A stretch of 64,000 nt of DNA, from contig JAFLCF010000001.1 of the NCBI GenBank assembly GCA_017303735.1, forward strand, positions 1 to 64,000, in the 5' to 3' direction. This document shows positions 7,368 to 15,425 of this stretch, piece by piece. This stretch comes from Anaerolineae bacterium (GTDB lineage Bacteria; Chloroflexota; Anaerolineae; Anaerolineales; Villigracilaceae). The position numbers and the translations under genes were made by a program. The notes beneath the pieces were generated by a model. It worked only from the letters and a program-made list of their open reading frames with translations, made no database searches and had not been told where the DNA came from. How positions within the stretch are numbered: position 1 is the stretch's first letter; each line of letters starts with the position of its first letter.

Positions 7368-9023
7368 CTTGCTCAACCCAACATTGATCTCAAAAGAGTC
7401 TGGGTCGTTTGTGCCAGCGATTTGATTATCGGCATATGAGTCATAGTAACCCTGTGCGGCGTAGACCAGAGTGAACTCCGTGTTGCGTGGAATATCGGTA
7501 ATGGTATACGAACCGGTCGAGTCGGTCTCAAGGTAGGTGTTGACATAGTCATCTGAGTAATTCGCAGCAGACCAATCATCGTAGGTGGTGCCGGGGGTCA
7601 GCACGAATACATAAGCCCCGGAGATGGGGTTATTGGTCGAGGCATCGTAGACCCAGCCATACACAGTAATGGTGTCTTCACTTGAAGCGGGTTGCTGTGG
7701 CTGTGCGCTTCCGTTGCCTGAAACCGTCACCTCCGTGGAAGTGCCCATGGGGGTGAGTGCATCCCCGGCGAAAAGTTCGACGCGGTAATTTCCGGCAGGC
7801 ATCGGGTCGCCATCATTGGGCAGGAAGGTTCCGAAAAGCCCGCTTTCGCCCCATTCCCAGGCATAGCTATATTCAGCGACCTGTTCATCGTTCAGGAACC
7901 AATGCTCTACCATCAGTTGTCCGTCGGTCATACCGGAGTAATCAAAACCGGCGGCTATACAGAGAACAGAATCTCCATACGAATTGACTGTGGAATCACT
8001 GAAATCACAACCATCTTGCACACTGCTAGCAGACGTATCCAGCCAGACGAAATTCGTGGCTGATTCGTTGCCACTTCCCGGCGCGCTGACCACGCCAGAG
8101 CCATTATAGGGGCTGGTGTATTGCTTGCCGCCCTGAGCCGCCTCAAGCAGCGGAAGGGCAAGGTTTACTGGGCGAATACCATTCAAGAAGCCGCCTATCG
8201 GCACACAACTATCATTTGAGTCCACCACACCGTCGCCGTTTGTATCTTGCACTTGGCGGCAGTCGGAGGTTTCTGTGTCGCGGCTGGCAGAGGCAATCGT
8301 CGGCACGCCAATGATGCGCCCGTTATTGTCGGCAGCGAGACCACCCGAGTTTCCGCCCGAGATGGTTGCATCGGTCTTGATCCAGGCACGGTCACCGATC
8401 GGGTTTTCTGACGAGAAGCCAGAGACGGTTCCTTTTGTGAAGGTGATCGTGTTCCCGCCAATGGCAGGGAAGCCGAAGATATTGATGTTATCGCCGACAT
8501 GTACCTGATCAGAATTTGCCATTTCCACATACGGCAGGTTCAGGCTGGTTGTGTCGACCGCCGAACCGTTAATGCTGGAGCGAATTTGAATGACAGCAAG
8601 ATCGAGAAAACCATCCACCGCCAAGACTTCGGCAATATACGAAGGTACAGCGGGTTTATCTTCTGAGACGATGATCGCAACACCGAGTGCATCTGGTTCG
8701 TTGGCAGGGTCGCCCTGTGAAGCGGGGCTGGCAACATGCGCATTGGTGAGGATCAAGCCGGAGGGGGAGAGGATCGTTCCAGACCCTACATATCCCGGAA
8801 CAAGTTCGCCGCCTTCACTGAACAGACCAAAGATCTGCACCGTGGCAGAGATCAACTTGGTGCGGGTTGCCTGAGATAATTGACCCGACTCCGATGTGGG
8901 TTCATTAGATGGAGTGATCGGTGTGACAGGCTCCACTGCTGGGGCGCCAAACCGGCAAGCCATCGCGGTAATGACGAGGATGGAAAGGAACACCGAGAGA
9001 TGTTTGAGGAATTTTGTTTTCAT
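7365..9023 (-). CDS. S1C trypsin-like protease lipoprotein with C-terminal regulatory-like domain
   Basis: This is a 552-residue secreted serine protease. A lipobox ending at Cys23 (VITAMAC) predicts a membrane-anchored lipoprotein, followed by a Pro/Thr linker. The trypsin-like DegP/HtrA catalytic triad is visible: His96 (LTNAHVAS), Asp141 (GFLDLAVIQ), Ser226 (SGGNSGG). Between the serine and the end of the protease fold, residues 260-273 (DTNGDGVVDSNDSC) look like an EF-hand or dockerin calcium loop. There is no PDZ domain; instead a Ser/Gln linker leads to a carboxypeptidase regulatory-like beta-sandwich (about 455-552). The start is ATG 9023, with GAGG upstream. It is the last gene of a three-gene operon. 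Confidence 0.87.
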   Translation of the reverse strand: MKTKFLKHLSVFLSILVITAMACRFGAPAVEPVTPITPSNEPTSESGQLSQATRTKLISATVQIFGLFSEGGELVPGYVGSGTILSPSGLILTNAHVASPASQGDPANEPDALGVAIIVSEDKPAVPSYIAEVLAVDGFLDLAVIQIRSSINGSAVDTTSLNLPYVEMANSDQVHVGDNINIFGFPAIGGNTITFTKGTVSGFSSENPIGDRAWIKTDATISGGNSGGLAADNNGRIIGVPTIASASRDTETSDCRQVQDTNGDGVVDSNDSCVPIGGFLNGIRPVNLALPLLEAAQGGKQYTSPYNGSGVVSAPGSGNESATNFVWLDTSASSVQDGCDFSDSTVNSYGDSVLCIAAGFDYSGMTDGQLMVEHWFLNDEQVAEYSYAWEWGESGLFGTFLPNDGDPMPAGNYRVELFAGDALTPMGTSTEVTVSGNGSAQPQQPASSEDTITVYGWVYDASTNNPISGAYVFVLTPGTTYDDWSAANYSDDYVNTYLETDSTGSYTITDIPRNTEFTLVYAAQGYYDSYADNQIAGTNDPDSFEINVGLSK

Positions 9024-9033
9024 GCTCGCCTCA

Positions 9034-9609
9034 CTAAAATTGGATCGACTCAAGGAAGATATAAAACCTTCCGAGATCAAGGTCATAATTATTCTCATCT
9101 GCCTGGAAGGAAACCACAACAGCGCGCTCGCCATTCAGGTAGACAATATCTTTTCCGCGCACCACACTGGGGATCTCGGCATGGGTCACATCGGGGTTTG
9201 ATTCGACGAAGACATAATTGATGATGTAGGCATTGCGTCCGTTGCTATCTTTCACTTCCTGTTGGTCGAGCATACGGAAGGCGGTCAAATTTTGCGCGTG
9301 TTCCAACGTCAGCAAGCTTGCCACTTCAGAAGTGGTTGCCTCCGATGTAATGGCGATCTGACGGATGGTATACGTTGCGCCGAATCCGCTGGAGTTGATA
9401 TCCACCGTACGCATCAGGATATCTCCCTCCGCGCCAGCTTGCAGCCAGCCTTTGGGCGCTTCTGCTCTAATGCCTTCCGCCTCGAACGGGACCGAGGCAT
9501 TTTCCACACTTGATTTAAAGAACCACCCCGCTGTGAGCGCAACCAGAGTGACCAATACAACGGTGATCTCCGCGAAGCGGTCGCCCAGGGAACCTTTTTT
9601 GTTATCCAT
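9034..9609 (-). CDS. membrane-anchored protein of unknown function
   Basis: This unrecognised 191-residue protein has a short charged cytoplasmic N terminus, one membrane segment (about residues 14-33), and an extracytoplasmic domain of about 155 residues rich in beta-strand-like stretches, ending in LGRFYIFLESIQF. This topology fits an anchored accessory or sensor protein. A strong AGGAGG site lies 6 bases before the ATG. It lies between the PrsW-like gene (9 bases upstream) and the S1C protease gene (10 bases downstream), so the three are almost certainly co-transcribed. A role with the protease is inferred only from this arrangement. Confidence 0.75.
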   Translation of the reverse strand: MDNKKGSLGDRFAEITVVLVTLVALTAGWFFKSSVENASVPFEAEGIRAEAPKGWLQAGAEGDILMRTVDINSSGFGATYTIRQIAITSEATTSEVASLLTLEHAQNLTAFRMLDQQEVKDSNGRNAYIINYVFVESNPDVTHAEIPSVVRGKDIVYLNGERAVVVSFQADENNYDLDLGRFYIFLESIQF

Positions 9610-9618
9610 GTTGACCTC

Positions 9619-10479
9619 CTACTTCCCAGCCTGCAACGACTGGATGTTGCGGCGCACCAATGCAAGGATGATGCCGGTGGTTACCAAAGCAACCACCGCT
9701 GCGAGAGCCAGTCCCATCCAGGTGTTGCTGGTCGAGCCGCTCAGGGTGATAGTGGGGCGGGTGACGATGACTTGCAACCAGGTGAAAATACCGTTGAAGA
9801 TCGCTGCCAGAGAAATACCAAGAGGCATCCACCAAATTTGTTCTGATTCAAATTTAGCACGCCCAAGGAAGTAGCCCGTAATGCCAGAGAATGCCGCCTG
9901 CCCCAATGCGACCACTGCCATGCGCAGAATGCCTGCGCCAAGGTCCACGCCGCCATTCGAGACGACGAACTGGATATTTAAAACAGTGGCATAGCCCAAC
10001 CCGGCAGCCGTGGCGTAGATCACACCGTCTGTGGGTTCATCGAATTCGCTGGAGTTATAGATGCTGTAACGAACAGCCGCATACTTTAGGAATTCCTGTG
10101 TGAAGCCAACGACGAGAATGCCGCCAACGATCTTGGTCAGAGTGTCGGTATAGATCCAGTGAGAAGTACGAAATAAAGATTCGACAACGGGAACGCCGAT
10201 CGCTCCCGCTAAAATGGCTCCAAGCGCAAAGACGCCCATGATGAAGCTTTTCGGTTCAGGCTCCGCCCTGTCTTGCAGATAGAAAAAGGTCAGCCAGATC
10301 GCAGCTGGTACGAGTGCAAGGAAAACGCCGGTCAGCACCAGGGTGGTGGGGGTGAACTGAGGCTGCAAGGCGCCATCCAGAGCATAGACGATGCCGACGA
10401 AAGCACACAGACCGATGACGAGCAGAAATTCATCGCGCCAGACATGCTTCCGTTCGTGAATTGATTTTGAATCACTCAT
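9619..10479 (-). CDS. PrsW-like integral membrane protein, probably catalytically degenerate
   Basis: This 286-residue polytopic protein resembles PrsW, an intramembrane protease that cleaves anti-sigma factors. The family frame is clear: GFTQEFLKYAAVRY, the stretch SSEFDEPTDGVIYATAAGLG, VALGQAAFSGITGYFLG, and an N-terminal set of helices. However, the usual EExxK reads QEFLK, the Glu of FxxxEN is Leu (ATVLN), the conserved His before the next helix is Gln (LGQAAF), and the late HxxxN reads AxxxN. All usual metal ligands appear changed, so it may bind rather than cut substrates. AGGAG precedes the ATG. It is the first gene of the operon with the anchored protein and the S1C protease. Confidence 0.75.
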   Translation of the reverse strand: MSDSKSIHERKHVWRDEFLLVIGLCAFVGIVYALDGALQPQFTPTTLVLTGVFLALVPAAIWLTFFYLQDRAEPEPKSFIMGVFALGAILAGAIGVPVVESLFRTSHWIYTDTLTKIVGGILVVGFTQEFLKYAAVRYSIYNSSEFDEPTDGVIYATAAGLGYATVLNIQFVVSNGGVDLGAGILRMAVVALGQAAFSGITGYFLGRAKFESEQIWWMPLGISLAAIFNGIFTWLQVIVTRPTITLSGSTSNTWMGLALAAVVALVTTGIILALVRRNIQSLQAGK

Positions 10480-10519
10480 GGAATTCTCTCTCCTTTTATA
10501 TAGTTGAAATAGCTACCTC

Positions 10520-10549
10520 ATCATATGTTAAATTGCCGGGATGAGTCAA
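10520..10549 (-). promoter_or_regulatory. promoter of the PrsW-like/protease operon
   Basis: On the minus strand TTGACT (10549-10544) and TATGAT (10525-10520) are separated by 18 bases. A transcript would start near 10513, about 33 bases before the PrsW-like ATG. Confidence 0.65.
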
Positions 10550-10583
10550 TAGGACTATGGGGTATGCATCAGTGGGGAAACAT

Positions 10584-11150
10584 TCAAACCTGGGCTGTCA
10601 GCCCAAAGTCGGAGGGGAGAAGCGAGAACATATGCGCGTTGTGGATCTGTTCGCGGACGGTGATCCGGTTGAGCAGCATCCCTTCGTAGTGGGCTCCGAT
10701 CTTTTCAGCAACCCGTTTGCTGGCTTCATTCCCATCTGCGATGACGATCTCAGCGCGGATGCTGTTGGCTTTTTCGAACGCAAATCGTGCTGTAAGTTTT
10801 GCGGCGCGGGGGGCAATGCCATGCCCATGGCGCGAAGTGCGCACCCAATATCCGAGATTGCAAAATTTATAGACCGGGTGAAAGTGGCTCAACCCGCTAC
10901 CCCCAAGGAACTCACCTGTTTCTGCGTGGGTGATGGCAAACGCATACAGGCTGCCGCGCGACCATTCAGCGCGCGTGATGGCAATGTAATCGCGCGCCAC
11001 GTTGAGGGTGTAGCGTTCGGTTGCCCAGGTCATCCACGGGTTGAGCTCTGCCATCGATTCTTTCACAGCCGTGAAAAGCTCACCCTCTTCGCCGAACTCA
11101 AAGGGACGCAAGGTGACAACACCATCGGTCAGTTTTGCGAATGGAAACAT
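10584..11150 (-). CDS. GNAT acetyltransferase, RimJ/RimL type
   Basis: This 188-residue protein has the RimJ/RimL layout: an N-terminal TLRPFEFGEEGEL, a beta-hairpin ending in GSGLSHFHPVYKFCNLGYWVR, the acetyl-CoA pyrophosphate loop around SRHGHGIAPRAAKL (variant of Q/RxxGxG/A), and the closing FEKANSIRAEIVIADGNEASKRVAEKIGAHYEGML. RimJ/RimL relatives acetylate the N termini of ribosomal proteins or small molecules; the substrate here is unknown. The ATG sits only 4 bases after the T tract of the preceding gene's terminator, so its own promoter must overlap that terminator. Confidence 0.88.
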   Translation of the reverse strand: MFPFAKLTDGVVTLRPFEFGEEGELFTAVKESMAELNPWMTWATERYTLNVARDYIAITRAEWSRGSLYAFAITHAETGEFLGGSGLSHFHPVYKFCNLGYWVRTSRHGHGIAPRAAKLTARFAFEKANSIRAEIVIADGNEASKRVAEKIGAHYEGMLLNRITVREQIHNAHMFSLLPSDFGLTAQV

Positions 11151-11154
11151 ATTA

Positions 11155-11198
11155 AATAAAAAAGAGACACATCTTCACAGGGTTGTGGTTCGTGTCTC
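11155..11198 (-). terminator. terminator after the NarL-type regulator
   Basis: On the minus strand GAGACAC and GTGTCTC (11198-11192 and 11170-11164) enclose an inner CACAACCCTGTG hairpin. A run of Ts follows, immediately before the GNAT start codon at 11150. Confidence 0.75.
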
Positions 11199-11220
11199 TA
11201 TTTATCTCCGCTTGAAAAAC

Positions 11221-11877
11221 TTAGGAAATGTAATCTCGTAAATTGTGTTCCACCGCGTAGGCGGCGGCTTCAGCGCGATTGTTCACGTTCAATTTCGAGA
11301 GGATGCTTGAAACGTAATTGCGCACCGTGCCTTCGCCAAGGAATAGATTTTTGGCGATCTCGCGGTTAGTCTTGCCTTCTGAAACGAGCAGAAGAACATG
11401 CTTCTCCTGCTGGCTCAAATGGGCAAAGGCAGATGCCTCTTCCTCCTTCACCGCACGGCGCACTTCCTGAAAGACGCGTTGTGTAACGGCGGGGTCCAGC
11501 AAGGCTTCGCCTCGCCCAACCGACTCGAGTGCTTTGATCAGATCTTCGCTGCCAATTTGCTTCAAGATGTACCCCGAAGCCCCAGCACGAATCGCGGAGA
11601 AGAGCATCTCATCCTCGGCATAGGAGGTCAAAATGATCACTTTGGTGTTGGGGTATTGGCTGATGATCTGTTCGCAGGCTTCGATCCCAGATGTGCCTGG
11701 CAGGCGAATATCCATAACCACCACATCAGGTTTGAGCATTCCCGTCTGTTCAAGGGCTTCGCGGGCTGAGCCTGCTTCACCAACCACATCGAAATTTGGG
11801 TGTCGTTCTAAAAGAGATTTCAACCCAAGCCGCACAACTTCGTGATCGTCAACAAGTATGATTCTTTGTTTCTTCAT
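11221..11877 (-). CDS. NarL/FixJ-family response regulator
   Basis: This 218-residue DNA-binding response regulator has an N-terminal receiver domain with the acidic pair Asp10/Asp11, phospho-acceptor Asp56 (VVMDIRLPG), Thr84 (ILTSY) and Lys106 (ILKQIG). The C-terminal LuxR-type helix-turn-helix spans about 153-210 ([20 protein letters not shown] through [14 protein letters not shown]). It resembles DevR/DosR-like regulators. No partner kinase is adjacent. The start could be ATG 11877 or an ATG 6 bases earlier; neither has a clear ribosome-binding site. Confidence 0.92.
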   Translation of the reverse strand: MKKQRIILVDDHEVVRLGLKSLLERHPNFDVVGEAGSAREALEQTGMLKPDVVVMDIRLPGTSGIEACEQIISQYPNTKVIILTSYAEDEMLFSAIRAGASGYILKQIGSEDLIKALESVGRGEALLDPAVTQRVFQEVRRAVKEEEASAFAHLSQQEKHVLLLVSEGKTNREIAKNLFLGEGTVRNYVSSILSKLNVNNRAEAAAYAVEHNLRDYIS

Positions 11878-11919
11878 GGGCATTATTTTACCGCAGTAAA
11901 TCAGAAAAACGGGCAAAAA

Positions 11920-12390
11920 TCATATATTTTGGGCTTTTTTCAAGCTTACCAAATGTTCTTCGATATGAGCCAGCCCGCGCTCAGCCCACAACTGTAAAGT
12001 CAACTCTTTGCCCAACGCTTCATGTTGGCTCAAACGCGACCAGCTTTCCTGTGGCGCATTGCCTAACAAAACGCAAATCGCCTGAATACTGGTTGAGAAC
12101 TCGCTCAAGATCTTCTCCAATGGCTCGTCGCGAGAATAGCTCGCAGCCATCCACTCTTCGGGCTCAAAATTTTTGATCAAAGGATTCTCTTCATGAAACG
12201 TTCGCAAGACCCGCGCCCCATACACCTCGCGATGAATGCCGCCCACATGAAAGGCGATCTGATGAACCGTCCATTCTCCATCTACGCTCGCAAACGGATC
12301 TGCAAACGAACGGCACGCCTCGCAAAATTCTCCTTCTGCTGCACTCAACCTTGCCAGTAACTTCTCACGATATTCCATTAATTCCTTCAT
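11920..12390 (-). CDS. DinB-like four-helix-bundle protein
   Basis: This 156-residue protein resembles the DinB/YfiT superfamily, metal-binding four-helix bundles often acting as thiol-dependent transferases. The usual three histidines are likely His49 in WTVHQIAFHVGG and the His-x3-His pair in GLAHIEEHLVSL near the C terminus. The substrate is unknown. The ATG overlaps the last 4 bases of the upstream SDR gene, so the two are translationally coupled and probably act together or share regulation. Confidence 0.78.
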   Translation of the reverse strand: MKELMEYREKLLARLSAAEGEFCEACRSFADPFASVDGEWTVHQIAFHVGGIHREVYGARVLRTFHEENPLIKNFEPEEWMAASYSRDEPLEKILSEFSTSIQAICVLLGNAPQESWSRLSQHEALGKELTLQLWAERGLAHIEEHLVSLKKAQNI

Positions 12391-12974
12391 ACTGCCTCCA
12401 ACGCGTTCAACGCTTCTTCAAAAGTTGAAGCCGTAAAAACATGCACACCAAATGGATTCAATTCCCGCGCTAGTTGCTGGGATAGTTCCACCAATGCCGA
12501 CTTGCTGACAAGATACGCTCCCGCCTCCTTCTCCTTTTCGCCTGCTCCAACGCCCAAACTGAGGATCACGCCCGAGCCTTTTGCCCGCATCACACGCCCC
12601 GCCGATTGAGACATCAAAAACGTGCCCGTCAGATTCACATCGAGGGTGCGGTGCCAATCCCACTCGTCCATATCCAGCAGAGGCGTATGGGGCTCCACTG
12701 CCGCATGGTTGACCAGCACATCGATCCCACCGAATTCATCTTCAACACTTTTCACAAGCATTTGCGCGCCGACCTTTTTTGCCACATCTTCCACATAGAC
12801 TTTTACCATCCCACCCTTTGCGTGAATGCCTGCTGCTACCTCCTCCACATTGATGGGGGAGATGTCACTCAATGCAACGACTGCGCCCCGTGCAGACAAT
12901 TCCTCTGCCAGCCTGCGCCCGATTCCCTTGCCTGCGCCCGTAATCAAAACCACTTTACCTTTCAACGACTCCAT
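12387..12974 (-). CDS. short-chain dehydrogenase/reductase, short form
   Basis: This NAD(P)-dependent oxidoreductase has the classical SDR fold: cofactor loop TGAGKGIG near the N terminus, NHAAVEP (a variant of NNAG), catalytic Ser in ILSLGVG, and the YLVSK motif supplying Tyr and Lys. It ends at about 195 residues, shorter than the usual 250, so the C-terminal substrate-binding part is reduced. The chosen start is ATG 12974 (MESLKG); an upstream ATG at 12989 would add five residues that are encoded by a heptad repeat. It is coupled to the DinB-like gene. The substrate is unknown. Confidence 0.87.
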   Translation of the reverse strand: MESLKGKVVLITGAGKGIGRRLAEELSARGAVVALSDISPINVEEVAAGIHAKGGMVKVYVEDVAKKVGAQMLVKSVEDEFGGIDVLVNHAAVEPHTPLLDMDEWDWHRTLDVNLTGTFLMSQSAGRVMRAKGSGVILSLGVGAGEKEKEAGAYLVSKSALVELSQQLARELNPFGVHVFTASTFEEALNALEAV

Positions 12975-12975
12975 C

Positions 12976-13010
12976 CTTTCAACTTTCAACCTGAAACTTG
13001 GAACTTGACA
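12976..13010. repeat. heptad-phased short tandem repeat at the SDR start
   Basis: Five 7-mers: CTTTCAA, CTTTCAA, CCTGAAA, CTTGGAA, CTTGACA. The tract fills nearly the whole space between the M23 peptidase stop and the SDR start. Confidence 0.7.
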
Positions 13011-13012
13011 CC

Positions 13013-13717
13013 CTAATCACATACCGGAATCGTATCCGGGTTTAAATTCGCGTTCAACGGCATCCCAAAATAAGGGGTTGGGTCATAGGTGTTGTCGATC
13101 TCAAGCTCGTTTAGGAAATTCCCAAAGCCATCATCTTTGACGATGGAAATATGCAAATGCACACCGACAGGATTCGCCGGGTCGCCTGAGTAATTTCCCT
13201 GATACCCGAGAAACGTACCCGCTTCTACAAATACTTCTTTGGTTCCCTTGGGGAATGCATCAGAGATAAATGAATTCCCATTCGGGTCTGCCATGTGAGT
13301 ATAGTACACCCATATCTGGCGCGAAGGCTCCAATGGGTCTTCCGGCACGCGGATGATGACCGTCGAGACCCAGTCTTCTTGCCGGGTGAGGTAACCCGCT
13401 TGGGCGGCGACGATGGGCGTGACGCCTACATCCGTCCCGCCGAAAATGTCCAACCCGCTGTGCCGGTGACCGGGGCGGAAGGAATCGTCCCAAATGAAGC
13501 CGATCAGCCCATTGGTTGGGAAAGTGAAGGGAGCATCCCCACATTGCGAGCCGAGAGTCATCATCAATTCGGGGCGGGATGCCGGGTCGCGGAACCAACT
13601 TATCACTTGAGAGGTGCGCTCCGCCGATTTCCCGCTTCCGTAGGTAAAGTACAAATAAATGCCTGCCACAGCAATCGCTACAGGGATGGCAACAAAGAGG
13701 AAATTTTTTCTAAACAT
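13013..13717 (-). CDS. M23 (LytM-type) metallopeptidase, membrane anchored
   Basis: This 234-residue protein has one N-terminal membrane segment (about 6-25) and an extracytoplasmic M23 domain. The zinc-site motifs are His86-x3-Asp90 (HSGLD) and His187-x-His189 (VGVHLHIS), with His141 (YYTHMA) as the expected extra catalytic histidine. Such enzymes usually cut peptidoglycan cross-bridges, or act as divisome or envelope activators when inactive; here all key residues are present. A -10 box lies 7 bases before the ATG, so the mRNA is probably leaderless. It diverges from hsp20. Chloroflexota often have thin or modified walls, so the target is uncertain. Confidence 0.88.
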   Translation of the reverse strand: MFRKNFLFVAIPVAIAVAGIYLYFTYGSGKSAERTSQVISWFRDPASRPELMMTLGSQCGDAPFTFPTNGLIGFIWDDSFRPGHRHSGLDIFGGTDVGVTPIVAAQAGYLTRQEDWVSTVIIRVPEDPLEPSRQIWVYYTHMADPNGNSFISDAFPKGTKEVFVEAGTFLGYQGNYSGDPANPVGVHLHISIVKDDGFGNFLNELEIDNTYDPTPYFGMPLNANLNPDTIPVCD

Positions 13718-13724
13718 CGCAAGG

Positions 13725-13730
13725 ATTATA
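13725..13730 (-). promoter_or_regulatory. -10 box of the leaderless M23 gene
   Basis: TATAAT on the minus strand (13730-13725) is 7 bases from the ATG at 13717. No ribosome-binding site is possible in that gap. Confidence 0.6.
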
Positions 13731-13833
13731 CCGCCGTGAACTTTCTTACGAAAATTCTATCTTTTGCTTTTATTTTTCTTACACTGCGAATTTAATATTG
13801 CGGCATTGATAAAAACAAAAAGGAGAAATAAAC

Positions 13834-14220
13834 ATGACCCTCTATATTCAACCTTATCCGTTTCGCCGCATGGTTCGCCGTGCAGTAGCTCAACAGCCCC
13901 AGCCTCGTGCTCTCAGTGTGAACATCCGTGAAGAGGAAGATGCCTATGTACTCTACGCCCTCGTCCCCGGTTTGAAAGCCGAAGACCTGAACATTCAAGT
14001 GCTCGAGAACGTCGTCAGCATCGAAGGCGAATATAAGGACGAAGAAGCTTCCTTCTTGATGAACGAACTGCCGCGCGGAGCCTTCCGCCGCAGCTTGCGA
14101 ATGCCATCTGAAATTGATGCAGGCAAGGTCGAGGCAAGAATCGCGGATGGCGTCCTGACGCTGACCCTGCCCAAGGCAGAATCCGCCCGCCCGAAAAAGA
14201 TCCAAGTCACTGTACACTAA
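13834..14220 (+). CDS. Hsp20 / alpha-crystallin small heat-shock protein
   Basis: This ATP-independent holding chaperone binds unfolded proteins. The 128-residue protein begins with a short basic arm (about residues 1-28). The alpha-crystallin domain (about 30-125) includes VLYALVPGLKAEDLNIQV, GAFRRSLRMPSEID and the conserved AxxxNGVL-type end as ARIADGVLTLTLPKAE. A C-terminal I-x-V-type tail is present as KIQVTVH. AAAGGAG lies 9 bases before the ATG, and a strong terminator follows. No CIRCE-like inverted repeat is evident upstream. Confidence 0.95.
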   Translation: MTLYIQPYPFRRMVRRAVAQQPQPRALSVNIREEEDAYVLYALVPGLKAEDLNIQVLENVVSIEGEYKDEEASFLMNELPRGAFRRSLRMPSEIDAGKVEARIADGVLTLTLPKAESARPKKIQVTVH

Positions 14221-14234
14221 GCAGCAACAACATA

Positions 14235-14268
14235 AGATAACCGCCGTGCAAGGCGGTTATCTTTTTTT
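14235..14268 (+). terminator. Rho-independent terminator of hsp20
   Basis: AGATAACCGCC (14235-14245) and GGCGGTTATCT (14252-14262) form an 11-bp stem followed by seven Ts. Confidence 0.9.
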
Positions 14269-14273
14269 ACCGT

Positions 14274-14279
14274 TATAAT
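14274..14279 (+). promoter_or_regulatory. -10 box right after the hsp20 terminator
   Basis: TATAAT begins 5 bases after the terminator T tract and ends 11 bases before the ATG at 14291. A transcript would have only a few leader bases. Confidence 0.55.
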
Positions 14280-14290
14280 TCCGGCACTTT

Positions 14291-15328
14291 ATGTTCCGGA
14301 GAAATTCTGTGCGTGTAAAACAAATCCTTTTTGTACTGCTGACCATTGCGATCTTAGCCGCCTGTGGAGGAAACGACGTTCCCGAAGTCGCCGCCCCGAC
14401 GGTGGTTCCGTCTCACACCCCGCCGCCAACTGCCACTACCATTCCAACCTTATCCACGCCGTTGGCGTTGCTCATTCTCCCTGCTGATATGGATAAGCCC
14501 ACCTCTGACTTGTATCAGAAGACGGTTTATGACCTTGCGCTTGCATCTGGTTTTCGCTTCCAAGTTCGTAACGGAATTACACCAGAAGATCTGGCAGACC
14601 CCACTCTCAAAGTAGTGATCGCCTTTCCGCCTGACCCAGGTGTGGCGAACTATGCGCCCACCGCACCCAATGTGCAATTTCTTGCGGTCAACATCCCCAA
14701 CTTAACCGCCGGGGGGAATATCAGTGTTCTCGCGCCGAATACACAGGCGGAGATCCCTGCATTTCTGGCTGGGTATACTCTTGCGATGCTATTGGATGAA
14801 TATCAAATTGGGATGCTCTACCCCGATGGCGACCCCAATGCTATTGCCGCCGCCAATGCCTTTGGAAATGGCATGCGCTATTACTGTGGGTTGTGCAGCG
14901 GCGTTTATATTGAGCCGATCTCGTATCCGACAGTATTGGGTATTCCTTCCAATGAAGACCCGGGCAAGTTTGGCGGATATGCCAATGTGCTCATCAATGA
15001 TCGCGATGTGGACGGTTTATACATTTATCCCTCTCTCGCCAGCGACGATTTCCTTTCATATGTTGGCACGCAGGGTGTTCTCCTAGTAGGCACATCTCGC
15101 CCTGAGCCGCTCCCCGGCGGTTGGGTAATGACCATCACACCCGATACCATCAAAGCGATCCAATCCGCTTGGCCCCAGTTGATCGCCGGGCAGGGCGGGC
15201 AGAGTGTGCAATCTCCTCTGGGTCTTTCCGATGTGGATTCTGGGGTGCTCACCGATGGAAAGTTACGTCTCGTTCAAGAGACTCTCAATGCCCTGATCGC
15301 CGGGCGAATTCTGACCTCAAACCCGTAA
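14291..15328 (+). CDS. BMP/Med-like substrate-binding lipoprotein
   Basis: This 345-residue lipoprotein has a signal peptide ending in a lipobox at Cys25 (ILAAC), then a Pro/Thr-rich linker (about 30-55). The periplasmic-binding fold resembles the basic-membrane-protein/Med family, as seen in TVYDLALASGFRFQV, the ALLDEY-like GYTLAMLLDEYQIGML, and AIAAANAFGNGMRYYCG. BMP proteins bind nucleosides for ABC import or sense envelope state. No ABC transporter gene is adjacent, which favours a sensing or orphan role. It ends in a 24-bp inverted repeat shared with the convergent gene. Family assignment is moderate. Confidence 0.7.
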   Translation: MFRRNSVRVKQILFVLLTIAILAACGGNDVPEVAAPTVVPSHTPPPTATTIPTLSTPLALLILPADMDKPTSDLYQKTVYDLALASGFRFQVRNGITPEDLADPTLKVVIAFPPDPGVANYAPTAPNVQFLAVNIPNLTAGGNISVLAPNTQAEIPAFLAGYTLAMLLDEYQIGMLYPDGDPNAIAAANAFGNGMRYYCGLCSGVYIEPISYPTVLGIPSNEDPGKFGGYANVLINDRDVDGLYIYPSLASDDFLSYVGTQGVLLVGTSRPEPLPGGWVMTITPDTIKAIQSAWPQLIAGQGGQSVQSPLGLSDVDSGVLTDGKLRLVQETLNALIAGRILTSNP

Positions 15329-15375
15329 AGAACAATCCGCCCGCAAAGTCAACTTTGCGGGCGGATTGTTCTTTA
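15326..15375. terminator. 24-bp perfect inverted repeat, bidirectional terminator
   Basis: The arms 15326-15349 and 15352-15375 are perfect complements: GC-rich in the centre (TCCGCCCGCAAAGT) and ending in AAAGAA/TTCTTT. It lies between two convergent genes and can terminate both. The stem is unusually long for a terminator. Confidence 0.75.
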
Positions 15376-15425
15376 ATAGCAGACCACTGATGGAGGAGAG
15401 AAACAGCGGATGACTTCCAGAAATA

